Below, piece after piece: positions 35,249 through 44,504 of a stretch of DNA of 64,000 bases. Made by a program: the position numbers and the translations under genes. Below the pieces are notes generated by a model. The model was not told where the DNA came from and did no database searches. It saw nothing but the letters and a program-made list of their open reading frames with translations. The DNA comes from Sorghum bicolor (lineage: Eukaryota > Streptophyta > Magnoliopsida > Poales > Poaceae), in contig NC_012870.2 in NCBI RefSeq assembly GCF_000003195.3, positions 20,266,501 to 20,330,500 on the forward strand, in the 5' to 3' direction. Each line of letters opens with the position of its first letter. Positions within the stretch are counted from its first letter, which is position 1.

Positions 35249-36382
35249 TAAGCACCACTACTGATGACTTCTGCCATGTCTTTTTGCATGAAAAAATTGA
35301 TAAGTATTAGGGCAATACTTCAAAAAATTTCCATAGCTGTTGCTTGATCTGCAGTAGAAATATCTCCTTCGAGTTGAGTCTAGTGTGTTCTTTGATCTCC
35401 TGATGTGTGGAAGACCTGGGTGATGTACTGATATCTGGGACCTAAATACCTAATAATAACTGTATTTGATGATAACAACAAAATCAGAACCTTCACATAT
35501 GTATTGCATAAGAATGCAGTCTTGGATTGTAGCATGCCCAACCTTTGTAACATTTAGAGTGCATTTAGATGCAACTAAATTAACCTAATATGCCACTCGC
35601 AGGAGGAGCACTTAACTACAGAGGAGATGGACGGGGCATGCCATTTTGCCATGCTTGCCTTGGAGCACCAAGAAGATGGTATATTTGCAAGCTTTCTTAA
35701 CTTGTTTTTATTTCAAACTGCTTCTGCAATACATCTTGTGCTTACCAAATGTTACCAAAATAACACAAAATAAGTTTGTGATGGCAAGGGTCTTGCTTTC
35801 CAAGTGCTTTTCCGAGGCAAATGGCACGACATTTGTCCATGTGAACTTCACTACCACCCCCAGCAAAGCACCTCACACCCTGCTAAGCATATGTTTTCCC
35901 CTGAGCTAATGCTTATCCCAAATCTCTAGGCATAGGTACTGAGCCTATGCGTGTGCTCCATGTACTCCCTCCATATAGGAAAAGTAAGTTGTTTAGGACA
36001 TGAGTACGATTACCAAGGGGTGATTAATGAGAGGTTAGTTTTCCTGTCTTGCCCTTATTAAATAGAGCTAAGGGTGGTACTTGTACCATCATAGACCGCT
36101 GGCAAAGGCTCCACGGCCCGAGGCTAGAGCTCCACGTTTTGAGTCCTAGAAGTCGGTGTATTTTTTCGTATTGGCCACAAGTTTTGCATGGCGCTTTTGC
36201 GTGGTGATTAATGAAGGAGGAGTCCCGAGGGAGACGGGCGGCGTGCATGAGAGGCGAGTCGAAGCGTTGTGCGGATGCGTGGACGGACGGGCATTAATCG
36301 CTCGTGGCCCAGCATGAGCAATTGCGTCCAAATTGCGTTTACAAAGAGTGGGAGTCTCGAGGGAGACAGACGTCGTGCGTAG
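35249..36382. other. Mostly non-coding; possible distal exon and a Stowaway fragment
   Basis: A coding-like patch at 35600-35680 may belong to the disrupted gene to the left. CTCCCTCCATATAGGAAAAG at about 35964 is an isolated Stowaway-like left end. Two related blocks (GGAGTCCCGAGGGAGACGGGCGGCGTGC near 36218, and GGGAGTCTCGAGGGAGACAG near 36351) form a direct repeat. Confidence 0.45.
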
Positions 36383-37466
36383 GAGGTGAAGAAATGTGGA
36401 TATATGCTTGAGGCAAAGAAAGAAATTGCTTTGAGGTTTGACAATGATGAGACAAGATACAAATCTGTTTGGGAAATAATTGACAAAAGGTGGGACAGCA
36501 AGCTAAAGAGTCCACTACACTTGGCTGGATACTATTTGAACCCTTATTATTAGTACCCAAACAAGGCAGACATTGAGAATGATAGCTCATTTAGAGCTGA
36601 TGTAATTGATTGTGTTACGACGCTGACTGATGATGAAGAAATTCAAGATAATATCATTGAAGACCTCAACAAATATACAGAACAACAAGGGTCATTTGGA
36701 CATGACATTGCCACAAGGCGGAGGAGAAATAAAGACTTCAACCCAGGTGGAAAATTGTAAAACTAATGTGATTGAAGAATTATCCAATATAATCCTTTTT
36801 GCTATCACAAGAGTTTAACTCTTTGCTTGTTCATGCAGCAACATGGTGGCTGAATCATGGCACAACTACACCTAATTTGAGGTTGTTGGCGATAAAGATT
36901 CTATGTTTGACATGTAGCTTCTCTGGATGTGAAAGGAATTGGTCAGTATTTGAACAGGTAATAAAAATAATTCTACTTCCACAACTCACCTACATGAATA
37001 TATTTTGCATCATTGTTCATTCCTTTAATTTTATTTATCTAAACAAAACTAGGTGCACACAAAAAGGCGCAACATACTACTTCATGAAAGGATGAGAGAC
37101 CTTGTATTTGTCAAATTTAACTCCAAACTAAGGCATAAGAAAGAGAACAAGAGTAGAGATCCTATAGAGAAGGATATTAATGATGTGCTAGAGGATGACA
37201 ACAATGAGTTTATTACTAGATTAGAACCAAGTGCAAATCAAAGTCAAGAAGATCAGGGATGTGCAGAAACATCAACAAAAGCACAAGAAGGAGCTTCACA
37301 AGGAGCAGCAACATCTCAAGCAAAAGCGAAAAGGAAAAGACCTGTGCGCCATACGAAAAAATTTAGAACTGTGGCATCTCTAATGAAACCTCAGTCCGCA
37401 GCCTCTACTTCTGAATCAGAGGAAAATCAAGATGCTATGGTATCTACTGATACTAAAGATGATTAG
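36383..37466 (+). pseudogene. hAT-superfamily transposase remnant, C-terminal part
   Basis: The reading EVKKCGYMLEAKKEIALRF, then SVWEIIDKRWDSKLKSPLHL, then AGYYLNPYY with an in-frame TAG at 36551-36553, and on to about 36760 is the late catalytic part of a plant hAT-like transposase (DUF659/RNase-H-like type). After a gap it resumes: AATWWLNHGTTTPNLRLLAI, SFSGCERNWSVFEQ. This is the hAT dimerisation region, with the conserved SxxxCERNWS signature. A GT-AG intron (36958 to about 37051) joins to HTKRRNILLHERMRDLVFV, and the frame ends at 37466 in a Lys-rich tail. The N-terminal BED finger and most of the core are missing, so the element is 5'-truncated and inactive. The right end lies near 37890. 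Confidence 0.85.
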
Positions 37467-37782
37467 GTGAGTACAACTAACTATCAGATGTTGAAATGCA
37501 TGTGTGATGTGTGTATCAGACTATGCCACTATGGCATATGGATCCATGCCCTTATGTTTGTTTGTCTACCTATCACTATGCAGTGTAATGTCTGTCAACT
37601 TTGTATGCACTTTGAACTCGTGTGTACGTGTCTATGTGATGTATCATGTATGAACTATGAAGTTATGATCTAATGTGTTAGTAAGACTTTGAATTATCTA
37701 TCCCTACTTGGTAGTTGGTATTTGTAATGTCTTCATCTTCTATGTTTATTATGTGCAAAATTACCTGATATTTGACATAATT

Positions 37783-37890
37783 TTTGCTCAACCGCTAAAT
37801 GGCTTAGCCCGCTATTTAGCCCGCTATAGCCTTTCTTAGCTTTTTGGAGAGGCAGCCGCTAAGAGGCTTAGCCCGCTATTTAAAACCTTG
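37783..37890. repeat. Right terminal region of the hAT element
   Basis: The inverse of CAAGGTTTTAAATAGCGGGC occupies 37871-37890, and GGCTTAGCCCGCTATTTAGC repeats upstream of it. Such GCGGGCTAAGC arrays and a CA[AG]GGTTTTAAA terminus are usual at hAT ends. No matching left end was found. Confidence 0.7.
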
Positions 37891-37959
37891 CCCATGATTG
37901 AAGGCTATGATGTAGACAAATATGTAAAGAAAATAATGATCAACGAATAGAAAACTGTT

Positions 37960-38710
37960 AACAATAAATTGTATAAGAGGTATGCCAATGCAAGCCACAA
38001 GCTTGAGCTAAGCAAGCTGCAACACATGATTACTACATCAGAAAGACTTTAAAAGAGCCTTTATCTTGTTCATAATTGATGTCGTTCTAGCACCAACTAT
38101 ACAGACCCATGTCCATTAGAGTTATATACAAGTTGTTCGAGAAGTATTAGTCTTTCTGAAATTCAGTTGGCACCAATTCACTTTGATCCATTTATTAGAC
38201 TCATTCCATAATTATAAGACACATAAACAAACCACCTTATAGGGCAATTTGACTCTGCTACAAAAAATATGTAAGATAAAAAATAATCATTGTTTATAGA
38301 TGTTGGTTGTACCATATAGAACTGACATGTAGTTGAGCCAAATTGCCACAAAAAATACGTAAGACCAAAAATAAACATTGTTTATAGGTGTTGGTTATAC
38401 CATATAGAATTGACATGCAGTAGAGCCATGTCCTGTAATTATGGAATGAGTCTAATAAATGGGTCAAAGTGAATTGGCCCCAATTGAATTTTAGAATGAC
38501 TGATGCTTTTCGAACAACTTGTATATAACTCCAATTGATGGTCCTCCAATGGACATGGATCTGTGTAGTTGGTGCTAGAATGGCACCAGTTGTGAACAAG
38601 ACAAAGGCTCTTTTGAAGTCATCATCCGGAGTTTTTGATGTAGTAATCATGTGTTGCAGCTTTCTTAGCTCTAGCTTGTGGCTTCCATCGGCATACCTCT
38701 TATACATTCA
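37960..38710. repeat. Large inverted repeat built from a captured coding fragment
   Basis: Seen: the plus-strand arm at 37960-38230 (KRYANASHKLELSKLQHMITT...) and the arm at about 38430-38707, read on the minus strand (KRYADGSHKLELRKLQHMIT...), are diverged copies of one sequence. The minus copy stays open for 137 codons and contains DDDFKRAFVLFTTGAILAPT and NWGQFTLTHLLDSF, phrases I associate with an uncharacterised plant protein group often carried by transposons together with Ulp1 domains. Between the arms, an 85-90 bp unit (ATGTAAGA...CATTGTTTATAG...GGTTGTACCATATAGAA) is directly repeated at about 38245-38335 and 38340-38420. A transcript would fold into a long hairpin. Confidence 0.8.
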
Positions 38711-40440
38711 TTGTCCAAAGTTTTTTATTCACTATTCATTGCTTCCATTGCATATTCGTCTACATGATAGCCTTCAATCAGGAGTCCCATATATTACTGA
38801 CATCCACAAGATGAATAATAATATTTTGATCATATATATTAAAACTTTCGTTGCTGACTTCGTATGCATCTGCAAGGTCTAGTATCATGTTTCTCGTGAG
38901 ACTCATCTCTGACATATGAAGCAGCCCCCCAAATCTCATAGTCTCAATAGCATCCTTGTGTGGTTGCTTAAATTTTGTATGGCTTTTCCAAATCTCATAG
39001 ATGAGTTTGTTAAATGCATAGAAAATATCGCTTCAACGTGCCCTGTTGGATAAAACATTATAGAAAAGACATTCTGACTTTAGCAAAATAATGGAGAAAG
39101 CACACATTGCCCTACTGAATCTGATAAGCATGTTCTCTATACTCGCAACATAGCACATAAAGTCTTACGAAAGGCTCATGAAGATTATGACAATATAAAG
39201 AACGGACGATGAAAATTGACTCATAGTTTAATCAGGCAAGGACACAATTGGTTAAGTTGGAGAATGAGCGCTCAAAGTTGAAGTCCCTGGTTGAGTCCTT
39301 GATCCAACGACATGAGGTCCATGGTAGGATGATTGTTGAGGTAACTGTGGTACTCTATTTTTGCATTATATAGATAGCTATCTGAACACCTCGAATGTTT
39401 GGAGTTTAAGGTACAAAATGGGTTTATATGCCACAGACATACTTCACGATAGCAGTGGAACAACTACTATCACCTAGTATACAAATTTTTTGTATAATTT
39501 TTGTGTAAGAACTTGTTGTGCTCACATGATCCTTCAAGCGCCCACTCTTTGCCATAAGAGGCCCATGACATGTGTATTATATGTTTGTGACCCCACTAGC
39601 ATGTTTAGGGCTCAATTACATTGCATATATAGGGATTACAAAATAATGTTTGGGGGCCCTTTGAAGCCTTTAATGATAGTTTTTTATAAAAATACAAACC
39701 CCACCAAAGATCTATTTATAGCCTTTAGTGACGTTTCTATAAATGGCATCACGTATCTTGTGGGGTTTGGATTAAAAAAGAGAATTACAACAACATTAGA
39801 CCTCAAAATGACACTTTACAAGATAGTGGTGGGATTTGGAACATTATCTTTCTTAATAATTAAATAATGAAGAAAAATCCGGTGTCTTCCCACCATGTTA
39901 CTACGTTACTTGAATAAAGTCGTCCTCAAACTTCCACGGTCGAGTACGTGGATGAAGAAAGCAACAAGTCAGACCCTTCCCCAAACGTCCAAACCGCACA
40001 CACACAAGGCCCGCGTTTCCGTACGACCCCCGACAATCCGCGTGCGGGGCTGGAGTCTGAACCCCTAGGCCACAAAAGCCCACGAGGCCACGCCACCACC
40101 TTTCAGTTTCAGGTGTCCCCGATCTCAAACGGCTTTGCTTCGGTGAAGATCGATCGAGCACTTGCTAGTTGTCAAGATCGACCGGGATCACTCTATACAT
40201 TGAATCCTGACGAGGATGGTTTATATCTAACATATACTTTTCCCGTGTTGGACAGATGCGTCTAGCGCGGCTCAGATGCTTCGCGACATGCATGGACACA
40301 CGGAATGACGCATGGAAAGCACCAAGGCCCAAAAACTCAACACGTCGCGCGCCCTTTCCCCCCTTTCGCCGCTTCGATTCTTTTCCTACTCCTGCTAGCA
40401 GTAGTACTACACTAGTATTTAACTTCACCGACGGCAGGTG
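38711..40440. other. Mostly non-coding, with a short coiled-coil-like remnant
   Basis: At 39235-39310 the plus strand reads LVKLENERSKLKSLVESLIQ, which may be the coiled-coil part of the same captured gene as the inverted repeat. The remainder shows no recognisable feature; 39900-40440 is GC-richer and leads into the first micropeptide gene. Confidence 0.4.
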
Positions 40441-40626
40441 CCCCGGCAAGCCAAACCAGAAGAAGTCCTGTCCTGGGCCGACCGCCCTTCCGCGCCATTT
40501 AAGCGATCAGCTCTGCACGCCACGGTCCCTCCCGAGAGCAAGAACGCCGCCGGTAGGAGCAGAGGCAGGAAGCAGCTCCTCGTTTTTGTACCTCAGGTCG
40601 GTCGCGTACACAGACGCAGCGTCGAG

Positions 40627-40710
40627 ATGCAGATGGTGCTGGTGATCTCGCTGCCGCTGGTGGCCCTCGTCGTCATCGTCGCCATCGTCCTCTGCATCAT
40701 CTGCCGCTGA
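40627..40710 (+). CDS. 27-residue membrane micropeptide, copy 1
   Basis: Not a family I can name. The peptide is one hydrophobic segment: start MQMVLVISLPL, a Val/Ile/Leu core, end VLCIICR, then TGA. It is almost certainly a single membrane-spanning helix with two Cys and one Arg at the C-terminal edge. The reason to call it a gene is the second copy at 42725-42808: same length, identical ISLPL, IVA and VLCIICR, with the other changes swapping one aliphatic residue for another (Val/Ile, Val/Leu, Ala/Ile). Codons are strongly GC-ending (GTC, ATC, CTC), as in expressed grass genes. The upstream 190 bp is GC-rich and leader-like, with a weak TATA-like CATTTAAG near 40496. Role unknown; small one-helix peptides elsewhere regulate membrane pumps and channels. 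Confidence 0.7.
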   Translation: MQMVLVISLPLVALVVIVAIVLCIICR

Positions 40711-41219
40711 TCGCCGGGTATCGCGTCTTCAGGCCGCAGCACCACACAATCATGCGCTGCAACGTCGCCGTCGCCTGCGCATCAGCACCTGACTGTTTTG
40801 TGATTGTCACGACATAAACAGCGTGCGTGTGTCTCCACTTCGGTGTGTATTAGTACGATTTGGGTATTGATTGGTTTTTATTTGGGTCCTTTCGTGTCCT
40901 TTTCCTTGTCTCTCTTTTCTTTTTATCCTTTGACTCCAAAGGCATCATCAGAACCGTTTGTGTGTGCATGCTGTGTCTGCACTAATAGCTTGTCTTCGTA
41001 CCTAAGCAACTAGAGGCTTCTCAAGCCCTTTTGAGTCTTGTATCAGTTCACTGAATCACTGATGAGTGACGAAATGGCCAATGACCGGTTGGCTTGGCTT
41101 CACTCTCCACCGTGTACTGTGTGTGAAGCAACGCAGCAGCATAGCACCGTCCAGCTAGATTCAGGCGCCCAGCGCGGCGCCACCGGCCACCGGGGCACGT
41201 GGCACGCGTTTTCGCTTAG

Positions 41220-41438
41220 CCGATTACATAATTTAACGGGCTCCCACCACCGCACCCGTTGGCATCCATCGCCCATCGCCTTCTCCTCCGCTTTATCGGC
41301 TCTCAGGCATCTTGCCCAGCTCTTCTTCCTCCGTCGCATCGCAGTCCCCATACATTCCTGCGCTCTGTCGCCTCCCTCCCCCACCTCGCTGCTCCGATCC
41401 AGCAAGAGCAGCAAGTACAGCTCCATCTTCGCGCGCAG
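41220..41438 (+). other. Probable 5' UTR exon of micropeptide gene 2
   Basis: This pyrimidine-rich, GC-rich leader-like stretch ends GCGCGCAG/GTACTGG at 41438, a good donor. The only matching nearby acceptor is ATTTTGCAG/GGCCAGG at 42709, 15 bases before the micropeptide ATG. A leader intron of about 1.27 kb is therefore likely. The overlapping 220-codon frame (41038-41700) crosses this donor and has no recognisable content. Confidence 0.5.
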
Positions 41439-42724
41439 GTACTGGTCCCTTCGACTCTGTCCTTCTTGCGCTTCAATTATTTTCCAGTCCGCTCGCCGTC
41501 GCAGCTTTTATTACCTCGGCAGTTTCAGGGGCTCCGCCTTTGATCCTGTAGGTTCAGGTTTCAGGGTTGTTCATGATCTGGCCCCCCCATGGAATCTTGA
41601 ATTCGTAGCCGTGGCTTCTCCCTCCCACCTGCTGTTGTTCTCGACAAAATCACCCATCGATCTTGGTTGCCACCGTCCATATATGCCTTGGCGACTCTAG
41701 CTTGTAGTCAAGTCCTGCGAGTGGGGATACGCTTACGCCTACGACGTCCTTGTTAGATCAACCAACGCTAGTACGTGTGCTCATGAATTTCACATCGATT
41801 TGAGTAGCTTTCAGCAGAAACGAAAACAGTTGTTTAGAGAGAGCTAGCTGCAGCAGCCAGCACGCAGCATATTTTATATCGGCTTAGGTTAAGAAATGGA
41901 GTGGTTGAGGGAGCAAGAACTGTGCCTCACTATTATTCTGGACAAAGTTCCAGACGCAAGAGTCATGTGTTGACTAAGGTGACTGATCTAGGCGAGACTT
42001 TGGTGTCCAAGTTTGACTGCGTCCAACTACTAGAGATTAGCGAAGCAGTAGTGATCCATAAGCTCTTAGCCTCTTACGAGGAGCAGAAAAAACCTACTGC
42101 ACTTCTAGTGCGACTGGCTGAGGGAGAGAAAGAAGATGATACCTTCTACTCGCATGTCAGCTAGCCAAGTCCTAGACTAGAGGGGGACCAGTAGTGAACC
42201 AACACCTCCTAACAGCCTTCTGTGATGTGTTGTTCTGTTCTGAAAATCCAAAGGCAGGTTTATTTGACCCAAAGCGCCACACTGATCAAGAATCAATTCG
42301 TACCGGCCGGCGGGCAAGGTGCGCCGTTTCCATTGGGGAATCGGATCCATTACCTTTCCAACAATAAGGCACTGTTGTGCCTTTGTCAGTTGTCTAAGCA
42401 AAAAGCAGCAAAGATCGAGGCGGTTGACAGGTTCCTCTAGAGGTCCAATGCGCCTGAATTCTCTGCGAGTCCGTGACTGTTTTTGCAACAGACACTCAAA
42501 TCAAATGTAGTGGCTGATGATCAAGAATACGGATGCCATTCTGAATATATTATACTCCTAACTCGTTGTGCTAATAATGGGCCAGCCCTGCAAGTTATAG
42601 AATCTGGCCAGTCTAACTACTAAAACCACCGTATACAGGTGGTGGCAATTTTTTTTTTTTTTTGCCATTTGCTAGTCGTGAAAGTATAAGGTTCCATCTC
42701 ATTTTGCAGGGCCAGGGAGGTCAG

Positions 42725-42808
42725 ATGGAGTTCGTGCTCATCATTTCACTGCCGCTGCTCATCCTGATCATCATCGTCGCCGTCGTCCTCTGCATCATCT
42801 GCCGTTAG
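42725..42808 (+). CDS. 27-residue membrane micropeptide, copy 2
   Basis: This is the partner of copy 1 at 40627-40710. It starts MEFVLIISLPL, has a Leu/Ile-rich core with IVAVV, and ends VLCIICR then TAG. Conservation stops sharply at the ORF ends: sequence before the ATG and after the stop is not similar, which argues for selection on the peptide. It is preceded by a splice acceptor (TTTTGCAG at 42702-42709), giving a short 15-base leader in the second exon. The two genes are 2.0 kb apart, same strand, and read as a tandem duplicate pair. Membrane insertion is inferred from hydrophobicity; there is no room for a cleavable signal peptide. The Cys pair could be lipid-modified. Function unknown. 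Confidence 0.7.
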   Translation: MEFVLIISLPLLILIIIVAVVLCIICR

Positions 42809-43462
42809 GCTGAACATGCACATAGAAAAATATTCATCAGCCCCGTCTCTGCTGTGATGATCATATCATCATACCATGTGCTAGTGCTAAATTGACTTTG
42901 TACAACATGACCTGATAAAACCCTTTTTTTCTCTGCATTACCATGTGATTAATCGGCTGTAGCTCTATACATTGTTTCTTTTTTCTTCTCTCTCTTTTTT
43001 TTCCCCTAAAAAAAGAGGCTTCGATTCGATCCCGCGTGTCAGATTGGTTGCCTTTCCGTTATTCTGCATCCTTCGAGACCCGAGAAATGTGTTTTGAGGG
43101 GATCAGGCATGCGACTCGACACGCTTTGCGAATCCGCGACGTGCGCTGCTGCGGTTTTGTGTCGTTTGTCGTGCCGCCCCACGACGAAAGCGGAAAAGCG
43201 CAACGCTGGAACAAGAATCCTCTATTTGTTTGAGCAAGAAACGCAAAGAGAAGCTGATGAACTGATGATCCAGTCATCCAACAACGCGTTGCCGACACTT
43301 TACAGACAGACAGACATCTTAGAAACAGATTAGCGCTTCACCAACGCTACATGGGGGCATGCTGCCCTGTCCTCCACGTCTTCACCCAGCCTCCATGTCA
43401 CAGCAGATGGTGGCCTTGCAGGTTGGCAGAGACTCTTGCAGAAGAGTCTATGGTCTTATTTG
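42809..43462. other. Likely 3' UTR then no recognisable feature
   Basis: 42809-43010 probably holds the 3' UTR of micropeptide gene 2. The short ORFs at 43036-43333 on both strands overlap one another and match nothing. Confidence 0.4.
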
Positions 43463-43704
43463 GGCCTTGTTTAGTTCCAAAAAATTTTGAAAAATTTTTC
43501 AGATTCCTCGTCACATCGAATTTTTAGACGCATGCATGGAGTATTATATATAGACGAAAATAAAAACTAATTGCATAGTTTAGTCGGAATTGATGAGATG
43601 AATCTTTTAAACCTAGTTAGTCCATAATTGGACAATATTTGTCACAAACAAACAAAAGTGCTACAGTACCTATTTTACAAAATTTTTTGGAACTAAACAA
43701 GGCC
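43463..43704. mobile_element. GGCCTTGTTTAG-family MITE, copy A
   Basis: Seen: GGCCTTGTTTAGTTCCAAAA at the left and TTTTGGAACTAAACAAGGCC at the right are exact inverted repeats; length 242 bp. The flanking trinucleotides (TTG, TGA) are not identical. Confidence 0.92.
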
Positions 43705-43881
43705 TGACAAAAGCTGCAAGCAACCGTTCTAAAGCGTTGCGGAGATGGAGCCACACTGCTATCGAGCGACGTACATACGCGGAGACGTTGATGACACATA
43801 TTCTCACACGGAGCAAGCACGCCATCTGCATCCTCCGCGAAGAGTTCTGGCAGCCCAAATCATTGATGTCTATGTGGCTTG

Positions 43882-44124
43882 GGCTTTGTTTAGTTTCAAA
43901 ATATTTTGCAAAATCGACACTGTAGCTCTTTCGTTTGTATTTGACAAATATTGTCCAATCATAGACTAACTAGTCTCAAAAGATTCGTCTCGTCAATTTC
44001 GATCAAACTGTGCAATTAGTTTTTATTTTTGTCTATATTTAATACTTTATACATGTGTCTAAAGATTCGATGTGATGGAGAATCTGAAAAATTTTGCAAA
44101 ATTTTTTGGAAACTAAACAAGGCC
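43882..44124. mobile_element. GGCCTTGTTTAG-family MITE, copy B
   Basis: Inverted repeats GGCTTTGTTTAGTTTC and GAAACTAAACAAGGCC, 243 bp, flanked by TTG on both sides (43879-43881, 44125-44127). Opposite orientation to copy A by internal sequence. Confidence 0.92.
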
Positions 44125-44250
44125 TTGGATTTTCAGTGTGAGGCATATATGAGTTGTGGCCCGCGTTGAAGAAGGCCTCCTGCTGTACTGACTGCTGAGC
44201 TAGGCTGCCACATGGCGTGATAGTAGCAGGCATACCGGCACTCTGCACTA

Positions 44251-44504
44251 GGCTTTCGGATCAGTTCTAATTTTTTTTAATTTTTTAAAATAGGCATCGT
44301 AACACTTATTTTGTTTGTATTTGACAAATATTATTTAATTATGAACTAGCTAGATTTAAAAAATTCATCTCATAAATTACAGATAAACTATATAATTAAT
44401 TATTATTTTTTATCTATATTTAATGCTCCATACATGCGCCGCAAGATTTGATGTGACAGAAAATCTAAATTTTTTTGCAAAATTTTTTAGAACTAAACAA
44501 GGCC
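44251..44504. mobile_element. GGCCTTGTTTAG-family MITE, copy C (diverged)
   Basis: The right end AGAACTAAACAAGGCC and the interior (TTTGTATTTGACAAATATT, ATATTTAATGCTCCATACATG) are typical of the family. The left end GGCTTTCGGATCAGTTC is badly worn. Confidence 0.75.

Noticed and set aside
41038..41700. 220-codon open frame upstream of micropeptide copy 2
   Set aside because: It crosses a good splice donor at 41438, has no recognisable motif and an amino-acid mix typical of GC-rich leader DNA.
41901..42164. 87-codon frame (GTG start) in the presumed leader intron
   Set aside because: No ATG, no known motif, and it lies between a matching donor and acceptor.
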